Positions 9,421 through 18,414 of a stretch of 64,000 bases of DNA are shown here, one piece after another. Within the stretch, counting starts at the first letter, position 1. The number at the start of each line of letters is the position of its first letter. The stretch is from NCBI GenBank assembly GCA_016744775.1, contig JADGDS010000002.1, positions 186,001-250,000 on the forward strand. Direction: 5' to 3'. The notes beneath the pieces are model-generated. The model was not told the DNA's origin. It ran no database searches and saw only the letters and a list, made by a program, of their open reading frames with translations. Made by a program: the position numbers and the translations under genes. The stretch comes from Candidatus Marithrix sp. (lineage in GTDB: Bacteria > Pseudomonadota > Gammaproteobacteria > Beggiatoales > Beggiatoaceae).

Positions 9421-11016
9421 TTGAAAAATACACCATCAATTCCGTTTTCCCACAAAGCTGTAGAAGGCGTGAAGTATCTACTTATTGCATCGTTAGCCAC
9501 GATCTTCTTATTAGAGCTTGTCCTGTCGTTCGGCTGGAGAGTAAGAGGAGATTCAGTTTATATACACTATATTGCATATTTGATTAATGAACATGGTTTT
9601 GTGCCGTATCGTGACATTTTTGAACCCAATATGCCGGGTACGTACCTATTTCACATGGCAGTGGGAAAAATGTTTGGTTACTCCGATTATGCACTTCGCA
9701 TGGTGAATATTGCTTGGCTTACCACAACATTTGTAGTCACTTGGTTTATTATGAACTTATTTGGGATATTTACTGCTTTTGCTAGCTGCTTATTGTTTGG
9801 TATCATATACTTGGGATCTGGACCCTATATGAGTCTACAGAGATATTTCATTGTCATATTGCCAATAGCTACCGCTATCTTAATCATCATTCAGCGAAAA
9901 CCCAACAATTCCTTTAATTTCATCCATTTTCTACTTGGAGTACTCTTTGCGCTTGTTGCACTCATCAAACCACATTTGGCTATCGGGCTTCCGGCTATTA
10001 TTGTGTACAACTGTATAAATGACAGAAATGGCTCGAAGTCGGTAAAGACCCTTATCAAGCCATGTATTGTAGGGGGAATCTTTGCGCTACTTGGTTTTCT
10101 ATTAACCATAATAATTCCTTTTATATGGCTTTGGCGAATTGGAGCACTTCAAGCTTTTTGGAATATTTTTTCATCATATACACCATTATATGCACAGATG
10201 TCTGGAGACCATCAGTTTAGGGAAACCTTCTTTCATGTGATTAACATATTATATAGTTATACACACTTTAAAAATGTTGGGATTTTGCTTGTTGCTTCTA
10301 TATTTGGAGTGTATCTTATCTTAACCAAATCTATATCTGTTGCAACAAAAAAGCTGTCAATATTATTACTCTTATTCTCCATACTCTATGCAGTATCTGC
10401 TGGTATTGGTGGGAAATTATGGTTTTACCATTTGCTGCCATATATCTACTTTGCTAGTTTGGGTACAGCAATTATCCTCTATTCACCTCCTTTATTTGCA
10501 AACTTATATCGTCCGAACATTTTTCCTCTCTTAGTTTTCATCGTTGCCTCAACGCCAATACTCCAATATAGTGTTTTCCAACAAATTGTGATAAAATCGA
10601 AAACACCATACGAGTTATCCGCAGAGATGAGACAAGATGAAATAACCGCGTACTTAAATGCGCATATGTTACCAACCGATAAAGTTCAACCATTAAGTTG
10701 GGCGGGAGGGACTATGGAGGCAATGCTTGCTTCAAAAGCAATCCTTGCAACTCCCTATATTGCTGAACTTCAATTTTATCATAATGTGTCAAGCCCGTAT
10801 ATTCAAAAGTTGAGAGAAGATTTTATTACAAAGTTAGAGGAAGAAATGCCAAGATTTATTATTGATGTATATGCATACCGAAAAATATCAGGATTAGACA
10901 CAACATATGAATTTCCAGAATTGAAAGCCTTTATAAAACAACATTATGATAAAGATCATACTGGAAAAAATGGTTTTGATATTTTTCGTAAAAATTATGA
11001 ACTGCGTAAGCCTTAA
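9421..11016 (+). CDS. GT-C family membrane glycosyltransferase, tandem copy 1
   Basis: A 531-residue polytopic protein. After the first helix comes RGDSVYIHYIAYLINEHGFV with an acidic residue at the GT-C catalytic position, then YRDIFEPNMPGTYLFHMA, a signature of ArnT/PMT-like enzymes that use polyprenyl-phosphate sugars as donors. About ten further helices and a soluble tail follow. The start codon is TTG; it aligns exactly with the ATG start of the next gene, whose product is a close paralogue along its full length. A polyprenyl-phosphate glycosyltransferase gene just downstream (13891) could supply the lipid-linked donor. Acceptor is unknown. Confidence 0.72.
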   Translation: MKNTPSIPFSHKAVEGVKYLLIASLATIFLLELVLSFGWRVRGDSVYIHYIAYLINEHGFVPYRDIFEPNMPGTYLFHMAVGKMFGYSDYALRMVNIAWLTTTFVVTWFIMNLFGIFTAFASCLLFGIIYLGSGPYMSLQRYFIVILPIATAILIIIQRKPNNSFNFIHFLLGVLFALVALIKPHLAIGLPAIIVYNCINDRNGSKSVKTLIKPCIVGGIFALLGFLLTIIIPFIWLWRIGALQAFWNIFSSYTPLYAQMSGDHQFRETFFHVINILYSYTHFKNVGILLVASIFGVYLILTKSISVATKKLSILLLLFSILYAVSAGIGGKLWFYHLLPYIYFASLGTAIILYSPPLFANLYRPNIFPLLVFIVASTPILQYSVFQQIVIKSKTPYELSAEMRQDEITAYLNAHMLPTDKVQPLSWAGGTMEAMLASKAILATPYIAELQFYHNVSSPYIQKLREDFITKLEEEMPRFIIDVYAYRKISGLDTTYEFPELKAFIKQHYDKDHTGKNGFDIFRKNYELRKP

Positions 11017-11037
11017 CACAATGGAGGTAACTCAACA

Positions 11038-12615
11038 ATGAAAAATACACAATCAATTCCACTCTTTCACAAAGCTGTTGAAGGCGTGAAGTATCTGTTT
11101 CTTGCATCACTGGCCACGGTTTTCTTAGTGGAACTTGGCCTGTCGTTACACTGGCAACTACAGTATGATTCAGCTTTTCTGCACTATGTTGCGTATTTAA
11201 TTAATGAGCATGGTTTTGTGCCGTATCGTGACATCTTTGAACTCAATATGCCGGGTACCTACCTATTCCACATGGCAATAGGAAGAATGTTTGGTTACTC
11301 CGATTTTGCATTTCGCATGGTGGATATCGCTTGGCTCACAGCAACACTCACCGTGACTTGGTTTATTATGAAGCCAGTTGGCCGAGTGGTTGCGTTTGCT
11401 AGTTGTCTGTTATTTGGTCTAATATACTTGGGATCCGGACCCAGTACGAGCCTTCAGAGAGATGCCATTACCATATTACCAATAGCTACCGCTCTCTTGC
11501 TCGCCACACGGCATAGTTCCAATAATTTGATTAATAATTTCATACATTTTTTACTTGGAATACTCTTTGCAATTGTGGCACTCATCAAACCACATCTGGC
11601 CATCGGGCTTCCCGCTCTGATTGTGTACAAGTGTATATATGACACCAATGCCTTGAAGTCAGTAAAGACCCTTATCAAACATTGTATTGTAGGGGGGATC
11701 TTTGCACTGGTCGGCTTTTTAGCAACACTGACAATGCCTTTTCTATGGCTTTGGCGAATTGGTGGCCTTCAACCTTTTTGGGATATTTTTTCATCATATG
11801 TACCGCTATACCTACAGATGTCTGGAGACTTTCAGTTTCGGGAAACATTATATCGTGTTATAGATGTGCTACGATTGTATCTAAAATTTGGTGGGTTTGA
11901 CATCCTACTGATGACTTCTATGTTTGGTATGTATATTGTCTTAATAAAGTCTATGTCTGCTGCGACAAAAAAGCTGGCTATATTATTATTATCATTCGTC
12001 ATCCTCTATAGTATATCTGCTGCTATTGGTGGGAAACTCTGGGTTTACCATTGGATGCCGTATGTATACTTTGCAAGCTTGTGTACAGCAATGGTCCTTT
12101 TTTCCTCTCCTTTGTTTGAGAACTTACATCGCTCGATTATTCTTCCCCTCTTAATTTTCATCGTTACTGTTATGATGACAGTACGCCCTGCACAAGTTGC
12201 TGTCCAGCAAGTTTTTTATGATCAACAGCCAGCTATCATGAAGGGGAGAGTCGACGAAATAGCTACATACCTGAATGAGCATCTTTCGCCAACTGATAAA
12301 GTTCAACCCTTAGAATGGATTGGTGGGGCTGTACACGCAATGCTCATTTCAAAGTCCGTTGTTGCAACTCCCTATATTACTGATTTTCAATTTTATCATC
12401 ATGTGTCAAATCCTTACATTCAGAAGTTGAGGAAAAATTTTATGATAAAATTGAAGGGAGAGATGCCAACGTTTATTATTGAAGTATATGAAACTTCAAG
12501 GGTATCAGGATTAGATACCACTGACAATTTTCCCGAATTGAGAAAGTTTATCAAACAAAATTATAAGAAAGATTATACAGGAGATGGTTTTGATATTTTT
12601 CGCAGGAATGACTAG
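11038..12615 (+). CDS. GT-C family membrane glycosyltransferase, tandem copy 2
   Basis: A 525-residue paralogue of the preceding gene with the same start (MKNT.SIPL.HKAVEGVKYL), the same NMPGTYLFHMA motif, and the same terminal pattern ending in GFDIFRRND. The acidic residue after helix 1 is kept in QYDSAFLHYVAYL. The two genes are separated by 21 bases and clearly come from a tandem duplication that has since diverged, with many substitutions in the membrane helices and the C-terminal soluble part. They may add two different sugars or act on two positions. They belong to the same transcription unit as the downstream methyltransferase. Confidence 0.72.
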   Translation: MKNTQSIPLFHKAVEGVKYLFLASLATVFLVELGLSLHWQLQYDSAFLHYVAYLINEHGFVPYRDIFELNMPGTYLFHMAIGRMFGYSDFAFRMVDIAWLTATLTVTWFIMKPVGRVVAFASCLLFGLIYLGSGPSTSLQRDAITILPIATALLLATRHSSNNLINNFIHFLLGILFAIVALIKPHLAIGLPALIVYKCIYDTNALKSVKTLIKHCIVGGIFALVGFLATLTMPFLWLWRIGGLQPFWDIFSSYVPLYLQMSGDFQFRETLYRVIDVLRLYLKFGGFDILLMTSMFGMYIVLIKSMSAATKKLAILLLSFVILYSISAAIGGKLWVYHWMPYVYFASLCTAMVLFSSPLFENLHRSIILPLLIFIVTVMMTVRPAQVAVQQVFYDQQPAIMKGRVDEIATYLNEHLSPTDKVQPLEWIGGAVHAMLISKSVVATPYITDFQFYHHVSNPYIQKLRKNFMIKLKGEMPTFIIEVYETSRVSGLDTTDNFPELRKFIKQNYKKDYTGDGFDIFRRND

Positions 12616-12639
12616 CCAAACAGCAACAACGGGTCGAAT

Positions 12640-13887
12640 ATGAAAAATAGCTATTGTATGAATTGCCACAGTCCACATTTGGAGCGGTTTATTGATCTTG
12701 GTAACCAGCCAAACGGTAATGTTTTCCCCAGCTTGAATGAGCTTGATGGCGAACATATGTTCCCTTGTGTTATGTTGGTCTGCACAATGTGTTGGCAAGT
12801 ACAATTGGAAGAGTTTCCTTCTGTTGATAGCATGTTTACAAATCACCCATATATCACCGGGCTGAATCAACCAGTGGTTACCCACTTTGAGAAACTTACG
12901 CATGATCTTGTGCAGAAATTTGCCATTCCACCAAACAGTCTTGTGCTTGACATTGGTGCTAATGATGGAACGCTGCTTTCAAAGTTTCGTGACCGTGGAA
13001 TGCGAGTGTTGGGCATTGACCCTTGTAAGCGGACCAGTGAATTGTCCCGAGATGCGGGAATTACTATCTTTGAGGCTTTTTGGAACAAGCAGAGTGCCGA
13101 AGCAATGAAACAGCTTGGAATCTATCCAGATATTATCACTGCTACAGCTGTATTCTATCATGTGGAAGATATTCATAGCTTTGTTCAGGGCTTAGATATT
13201 ATTATGAGGGAGAATACGATTTTTTGTACCCAATGTGTGTATCTGAAAGACCTGATTGACAAGGTTCAATTTGACCATTTCTATCACGAACACACAATGA
13301 TTCATGCTATTAGTCCTCTACAAAATATTTTCTCAGAATATGGTCTGCGATTGTTGGATGTGGACTTCTATCCTATTCATGGAGGGTCTTTTGTATTGTA
13401 TGTTGGCAGAGAAGAGTCACGTTTTCCTACAACAAGAAAAATTTATGATGCAATTACCGAGGAGAAACGCGCTGGGCTTGATCAACTTCAAACATATCTC
13501 GACTTTTCTAAACGTGTGGAACACAACAAGCAGGAGCTGATGTCATTTCTTAGGCAAATCAGAAGTGCAGGAAAGCGTGTGTTTGGAATTGGTGCCCCTT
13601 TGAAAGGAAGTACTCTGCTAAATTACTATGGTATTGGCCCTGATCTAGTCGAATGTCTCACCGAAATCAATCAGTACAAAATTGGTCGATACACCCCCGG
13701 AACTCATATTCCTATAGTATCTGAGGATGCAATTGATGAGCATCCTGATTATTATTTGCTTTTATCATGGAATTTTCTAGATTTCTTTATTGAGAAATAT
13801 GCTGACTATCTCAACGCTGGTGGTAAGTTCATTATTCCACATCCAACTGTCAAGCTTATCGGAAAAGACTCAGTTGTTGGAGTTTAG
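12640..13887 (+). CDS. Sugar C-methyltransferase (zinc-binding, SAM-dependent)
   Basis: A 415-residue enzyme with the three-part layout of NDP-hexose C-methyltransferases. First is an N-terminal zinc-binding module (CMNCHS near residues 6-11, and CTMC about residue 49-52). A class I SAM domain follows, with VLDIGANDGTLLSKF and VLGIDPC. Last is the C-terminal methyltransferase domain, with FGIGAPLKGSTLLNYY and TPGTHIPI. The QFDHFYHEH segment is the characteristic active-site motif of the TylC3/EryBIII group. It would add a branching methyl group to a keto sugar nucleotide, giving a rare branched sugar. It lies 24 bases after the GT-C pair and 3 bases before a polyprenyl-phosphate glycosyltransferase gene. 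Confidence 0.85.
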   Translation: MKNSYCMNCHSPHLERFIDLGNQPNGNVFPSLNELDGEHMFPCVMLVCTMCWQVQLEEFPSVDSMFTNHPYITGLNQPVVTHFEKLTHDLVQKFAIPPNSLVLDIGANDGTLLSKFRDRGMRVLGIDPCKRTSELSRDAGITIFEAFWNKQSAEAMKQLGIYPDIITATAVFYHVEDIHSFVQGLDIIMRENTIFCTQCVYLKDLIDKVQFDHFYHEHTMIHAISPLQNIFSEYGLRLLDVDFYPIHGGSFVLYVGREESRFPTTRKIYDAITEEKRAGLDQLQTYLDFSKRVEHNKQELMSFLRQIRSAGKRVFGIGAPLKGSTLLNYYGIGPDLVECLTEINQYKIGRYTPGTHIPIVSEDAIDEHPDYYLLLSWNFLDFFIEKYADYLNAGGKFIIPHPTVKLIGKDSVVGV

Positions 13888-13890
13888 ATT

Positions 13891-14577
13891 ATGAAAACAT
13901 CGCTCATCATTCCGTTTAAGAATGAGGTAGAATATGCGGAAACTACCATGACTACTGCATATGGATATTTATCCGAACGTGAAATTGAGTTTGAACTTGT
14001 TGCAGTTGACGACAGTTCTGATGGAACATGGGATATTCTTAAATCCTTTGAGAGTTTACACCAAAACGTTGTTGCCGTGAGAGGAGATGATCCTCCGGGG
14101 TATGGCAAGGCGTTACAAAAAGGGTTTAGTGTTGCCACTGGAGACATTATTATTCCGTTCAATGGTGATCTTAGTGATTCGCTCGACGACGTGATCTCAT
14201 ATATCCATCTGATAGAGGATGGGTATGAAATGGTCTTTGGCTCGCGGTTCATGGCTGGTGCGAAAGTGACTGACTCCACAGCGGTGAAAGGGTTTCTATC
14301 ACAGTTGGGTAACGCATTTTTCCAAATACTTTTTCGCACAAACTGTAGTGATATAACCAACTCATTCAAGGCTTATAGAAGGATGGTGTTGGAAGAGATT
14401 AACCCAACTGCCAATGGATACAATATTGGAATGGAGATTGCTCTAAAAGGCATTCTCAAGAAGTACAAATATACAACAATTCCTGTGGCTTGGTCAGGTC
14501 GAAAGTATGGACGCTCAAAGATGTCAATTATAAAATCAATTCCAATGTATTTATCTACTGCACTTAGAATTAGATAG
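13891..14577 (+). CDS. Dolichol/polyprenyl-phosphate sugar synthase-like GT2
   Basis: A 228-residue soluble GT2 enzyme of the DPM1/polyprenyl-phosphate-mannose type. Motifs are SLIIPFKNEVEYAE, VAVDDSSDGTWDIL, GYGKALQKGFSVATGD, the acidic NGDLSDS, and FGSRFMAG, which is shared by DPM1-like proteins. The C-terminal part has ITNSFKAYRR and GRKYGRSKM. It lacks the C-terminal membrane helices of some relatives. It would charge a lipid phosphate with a sugar for use by periplasmic GT-C enzymes, which fits the two GT-C genes just upstream. It is the last gene of this run: a 449-base gap with a palindromic element follows. Confidence 0.82.
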   Translation: MKTSLIIPFKNEVEYAETTMTTAYGYLSEREIEFELVAVDDSSDGTWDILKSFESLHQNVVAVRGDDPPGYGKALQKGFSVATGDIIIPFNGDLSDSLDDVISYIHLIEDGYEMVFGSRFMAGAKVTDSTAVKGFLSQLGNAFFQILFRTNCSDITNSFKAYRRMVLEEINPTANGYNIGMEIALKGILKKYKYTTIPVAWSGRKYGRSKMSIIKSIPMYLSTALRIR

Positions 14578-15026
14578 TCCCTATAAATCAGTCGTTGTAT
14601 TAATTATCCTTGTATCTATTGCAGAAATATTTTGAACTGTGATTTTTATGATTAATCTAAAGTGGTTTCATAATAAAAATCATACCACTCACACAAATCA
14701 CAGCTAAGTACAGGATATTTTTGTTACTGTCATCCCGAGCGAAGCGACACTGCCATTAAGTTAAGCTAATTTTAACTTTGGAGTTTAAAGCGATACGCAG
14801 TTATGTAGCGAAGCGAAGTAAGCTTTGTTTTTACTAGTATTTACAAAGCTGCGCTTTGAACTCCAGTTCTTAACTTAATGGCAGTGGAGCGAAGCAAGGG
14901 ATCTTAAGATTAGCTTCGCTGACTTCGTATCGTATCCTATACAACCGTAATTAATTTGGATATTTTGGAAGAGTATAAGGTATAATAATATTTAGTTATT
15001 GATTTGAAATTAATAGGAAAAATACC
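14578..15026. other. Intergenic gap with palindromic insertion and REP-like sequence
   Basis: No gene is visible in these 449 bases. The central part is a MITE-like palindromic element (listed separately). The element is embedded in a sequence of the type gtcatcccgagcgaagc...gcgaagcaagggatct, a REP-like phrase found between genes in many bacteria. The last 90 bases lead to the first AAA ATPase gene. They contain AT-rich sequence (agtataaggtataataat) that could be a -10 region, and an aggaaaa ribosome-binding site. Confidence 0.6.
14748..14886. repeat. MITE-like palindromic element with 18-bp perfect inverted ends
   Basis: The left end cactgccattaagttaag (14748-14765) and the right end cttaacttaatggcagtg (14869-14886) are exact reverse complements. 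Inside, ggagtttaaagcg pairs with cgctttgaactcc with one mismatch, and agctttg pairs with caaagct, so most of the 139 bases can fold. The 9-base direct repeat gagcgaagc stands at 14737-14745 and 14887-14895, which looks like a target-site duplication (two bases separate the left copy from the end). There is no coding capacity. It is best explained as a short non-autonomous transposable element inserted in a REP-like sequence. Confidence 0.7.
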
Positions 15027-16622
15027 ATGAGACATTTTCATTCCTATGGTCCAGTAAATTCCAAAGCTCATTTTTGTGTCCAACGCCAAGCACTAATTGC
15101 ACAAGGTGTTGGGCAACTGATTGGTAGTCCTGAAGATGGTGGACACTATTTCACAATCTGGGCACCGCGTCAAACTGGCAAAACTTGGTTAATGAGACAA
15201 TTGGAGCTGAATATCAATCAGCAATATCCAGAGAAATTCAGCATCCTTAAATTTTCACTGGGCACATTAAGAGGGATGAGTTTTACGCCATCTGAAAACT
15301 CTATTTTTCCAAAAGCTTTTGGCAGATTAATCAATAAAAATTTTCCAAAACACCCTGAAATCACAAACTGGGATGATTTTTTGCAACTATTTGCGAAGAC
15401 TGATGGACTCTGGGATCGTCCTGTCATCCTATTAATAGATGAAGTAGATACCATTCCCTTATCTTTGATAGATTTAATGGTTGCACAATTTAGAGAAATG
15501 TATCTTGCCCCTGAAAACAACTGGCTACACGGACTAGCACTAGTTGGAGTTCGGGCAGTTTTGGGGATTGAAAGTAAGCAGGGTTCTCCGTTTAATGTTC
15601 AACGATCATTAAAAGTGCCCAATTTAACTTCTGATGAAGTCACGGAGTTATATCATCAATACCAAGACGAAAGTGGACAACAGATTGAGGCTGCTGTTGT
15701 TGAAAAGGTTTATGAAACCACACAAGGGCAACCGGGTTTGGTTTCATGGTTTGGTGAAATGTTGACTGAAAAGTATAATCCCGGACAAAACCAAGTTATT
15801 CATAATGAAACATGGAAACTGGTTTGGCAAAAAACTAGATTTGTTGAACCCAATAATACTGTGATGAATCTCATTGCTAAAGCTCGTATGCCAGAATATC
15901 AAAGATTTTTAATCAAACTGTTTGGCAACCAGAATATAGCTTTTTCTTTTCATCATCCATTGTGTAGCTATCTCTATCTTCATGGCATTATAGAACCAAA
16001 AGGCATCCAACACGCCAATGGTGAACTGAGTGATATGTGCAGTTTTTCATCACCTTTTATTCAGGATTGCTTATATTATGCGCTTTTGGATGAAATTATT
16101 GGTGATGAAACTTCTATATTGCCCCTGCAACCGCTAGATGATTTGGCAGATGTTTTTGGAGATAGTTTTCTAAATATACCAGCTTTGCTAATGAGATACA
16201 AAGATTATCTAGCTCGGCTTAAAGCGCAAGGTATTAATCCTTGGAAAGAGCAACCCCGCAGAAAAACAGATTTGCATTTGATAGAGGCGGTGGGACATTT
16301 TCATCTATTTAGTTGGCTTAGGGAAGCAATTGGACGACGTTGTGTAGTGAGTCCAGAATTTCCAGCTGGTAGTCGTCAAGTCGATCTTCATCTTCGATGT
16401 GGCACACAACTGGGCATTATTGAAGTAAAAAGCTTTGTCGATAATTATCAAATAAAATCTTATCGAGAGCAAGCGGCTGACTATGGCAAAAGTTTAGGTA
16501 TTGATCGTGTGACAGTGGCACTATTTATTCCAGTGCTTGATGAAAATGTGCTTGAAACTCTGTCAACAATTGAGGTGGTTTATGGGGTTGAGGTGACTGT
16601 TGTTGCTATTGGGTGGCAGTAG
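15027..16622 (+). CDS. AAA ATPase with C-terminal PD-(D/E)XK nuclease domain, copy 1
   Basis: A 531-residue two-domain protein. The N-terminal AAA-like domain has Walker A APRQTGKTW at about residues 46-54 and Walker B PVILLIDEVDT. The C-terminal domain carries QVDLHLRCGTQLGIIEVKSF, a PD-(D/E)XK nuclease signature (Asp, then Glu-x-Lys). Proteins of this AAA_35-like type are abundant in cyanobacteria and large sulfur bacteria; their cellular job is not settled, though a link to mobile DNA or defence has been suggested for relatives. The next gene is nearly identical from codon 40 on. A good aggaaa ribosome-binding site precedes the ATG. Confidence 0.82.
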   Translation: MRHFHSYGPVNSKAHFCVQRQALIAQGVGQLIGSPEDGGHYFTIWAPRQTGKTWLMRQLELNINQQYPEKFSILKFSLGTLRGMSFTPSENSIFPKAFGRLINKNFPKHPEITNWDDFLQLFAKTDGLWDRPVILLIDEVDTIPLSLIDLMVAQFREMYLAPENNWLHGLALVGVRAVLGIESKQGSPFNVQRSLKVPNLTSDEVTELYHQYQDESGQQIEAAVVEKVYETTQGQPGLVSWFGEMLTEKYNPGQNQVIHNETWKLVWQKTRFVEPNNTVMNLIAKARMPEYQRFLIKLFGNQNIAFSFHHPLCSYLYLHGIIEPKGIQHANGELSDMCSFSSPFIQDCLYYALLDEIIGDETSILPLQPLDDLADVFGDSFLNIPALLMRYKDYLARLKAQGINPWKEQPRRKTDLHLIEAVGHFHLFSWLREAIGRRCVVSPEFPAGSRQVDLHLRCGTQLGIIEVKSFVDNYQIKSYREQAADYGKSLGIDRVTVALFIPVLDENVLETLSTIEVVYGVEVTVVAIGWQ

Positions 16623-16717
16623 TTGTTTTACTTACTTGTAAAAAAACTAGAAGACTACATGGATTGTATAAAAAAGATAAATATTTTTAATATAATAAGA
16701 TTAAAAGGAAAAATACA

Positions 16718-18313
16718 ATGAGACATTTTCATTCCTATGGTCCAGTAGATTCTCAAGAGCATTTTTGTGTCCAACGCCAAGCATTGATTACACAAGGCGT
16801 TGAACAACTCATTGGTAAGCCTGAAAAGGGTGGACACTATTTCACAATCTGGGCACCGCGTCAAACTGGCAAAACTTGGTTAATGAGACAATTGGAGCTG
16901 AATATCAATCAGCAATATCCAGATAAATTCAGCATCCTTAAATTTTCACTGGGCACATTAAGAGGGATGAGTTTTACGCCATCTGAAAACTCTATTTTTC
17001 CAAAAGCTTTTGGCAGATTAATCAATAAAAATTTTCCAAAACACCCTGAAATCACAAACTGGGATGATTTTTTGCAACTATTTGCGAAGACTGATGGACT
17101 CTGGGATCGTCCTGTCATCCTATTAATAGATGAAGTAGATACCATTCCCTTATCTTTGATAGATTTAATGGTTGCACAATTTAGAGAAATGTATCTTGCC
17201 CCTGAAAACAACTGGCTACACGGACTAGCACTAGTTGGAGTTCGGGCAGTTTTGGGGATTGAAAGTAAGCAGGGTTCTCCGTTTAATGTTCAACGATCAT
17301 TAAAAGTGCCCAATTTAACTTCTGATGAAGTCACGGAGTTATATCATCAATACCAAGACGAAAGTGGACAACAGATTGAGGCTGCTGTTGTTGAAAAGGT
17401 TTATGAAACCACACAAGGGCAACCGGGTTTGGTTTCATGGTTTGGTGAAATGTTGACTGAAAAGTATAATCCCGGACAAAACCAAGTTATTCATAATGAA
17501 ACATGGAAACTGGTTTGGCAAAAAACTAGATTTGTTGAACCCAATAATACTGTGATGAATCTCATTGCTAAAGCTCGTATGCCAGAATATCAAAGATTTT
17601 TAATCAAACTGTTTGGCAACCAGAATATAGCTTTTTCTTTTCATCATCCATTGTGTAGCTATCTCTATCTTCATGGCATTATAGAACCAAAAGGCATCCA
17701 ACACGCCAATGGTGAACTGAGTGATATGTGCAGTTTTTCATCACCTTTTATTCAGGATTGCTTATATTATGCGCTTTTGGATGAAATTATTGGTGATGAA
17801 ACTTCTATATTGCCCCTGCAACCGCTAGATGATTTGGCAGATGTTTTTGGAGATAGTTTTCTAAATATACCAGCTTTGCTAATGAGATACAAAGATTATC
17901 TAGCTCGGCTTAAAGCGCAAGGTATTAATCCTTGGAAAGAGCAACCCCGCAGAAAAACAGATTTGCATTTGATAGAGGCGGTGGGACATTTTCATCTATT
18001 TAGTTGGCTTAGGGAAGCAATTGGACGACGTTGTGTAGTGAGTCCAGAATTTCCAGCTGGTAGTCGTCAAGTCGATCTTCATCTTCGATGTGGCACACAA
18101 CTGGGCATTATTGAAGTAAAAAGCTTTGTCGATAATTATCAAATAAAATCTTATCGAGAGCAAGCGGCTGACTATGGCAAAAGTTTAGGTATTGATCGTG
18201 TGACAGTGGCACTATTTATTCCAGTGCTTGATGAAAATGTGCTTGAAACTCTGTCAACAATTGAGGTGGTTTATGGGGTTGAGGTGACTGTTGTTGCTAT
18301 TGGGTGGCAGTAG
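16718..18313 (+). CDS. AAA ATPase with C-terminal PD-(D/E)XK nuclease domain, copy 2
   Basis: Same length and domains as the preceding gene. The first 40 codons differ at about nine positions (for example GPVDSQEHF against GPVNSKAHF). From 16829 to 18320 the DNA then matches copy 1 (15138-16629). The only protein difference after codon 42 is Asp for Glu in the PxKFS segment. The identity stops abruptly eight bases after the stop codon. This pattern indicates recent gene conversion between older tandem copies, not simple duplication of the whole unit. Ribosome-binding site aaaagga precedes the ATG. Function as for copy 1: ATP-dependent protein with a probable nuclease domain. Confidence 0.82.
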   Translation: MRHFHSYGPVDSQEHFCVQRQALITQGVEQLIGKPEKGGHYFTIWAPRQTGKTWLMRQLELNINQQYPDKFSILKFSLGTLRGMSFTPSENSIFPKAFGRLINKNFPKHPEITNWDDFLQLFAKTDGLWDRPVILLIDEVDTIPLSLIDLMVAQFREMYLAPENNWLHGLALVGVRAVLGIESKQGSPFNVQRSLKVPNLTSDEVTELYHQYQDESGQQIEAAVVEKVYETTQGQPGLVSWFGEMLTEKYNPGQNQVIHNETWKLVWQKTRFVEPNNTVMNLIAKARMPEYQRFLIKLFGNQNIAFSFHHPLCSYLYLHGIIEPKGIQHANGELSDMCSFSSPFIQDCLYYALLDEIIGDETSILPLQPLDDLADVFGDSFLNIPALLMRYKDYLARLKAQGINPWKEQPRRKTDLHLIEAVGHFHLFSWLREAIGRRCVVSPEFPAGSRQVDLHLRCGTQLGIIEVKSFVDNYQIKSYREQAADYGKSLGIDRVTVALFIPVLDENVLETLSTIEVVYGVEVTVVAIGWQ

Positions 18314-18339
18314 TTGTTTTTAATTAAAGGATATTATAA

Positions 18340-18400
18340 ATGGCAACTATTCTAGGCATAAATGCCTATCACGGCTTCCGCAGCACTATTTATTGATGGA
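18340..18400 (+). pseudogene. Carbamoyltransferase N-terminal remnant
   Basis: ATG at 18340 with an aaagga ribosome-binding site begins MATILGINAYHG, the exact start of NodU/CmcH-type carbamoyltransferases. Reading then continues in the +1 frame as ASAALFIDG, which is the next conserved piece of that family. The shift fits a 5-base loss at the HGDAS position. The coding sequence then stops. The rest of the gene is missing here, and a WcaF-like gene follows directly. A piece of the far end of the same family occurs at 18991. Confidence 0.75.
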
Positions 18401-18414
18401 TAAGGATAATTAAT

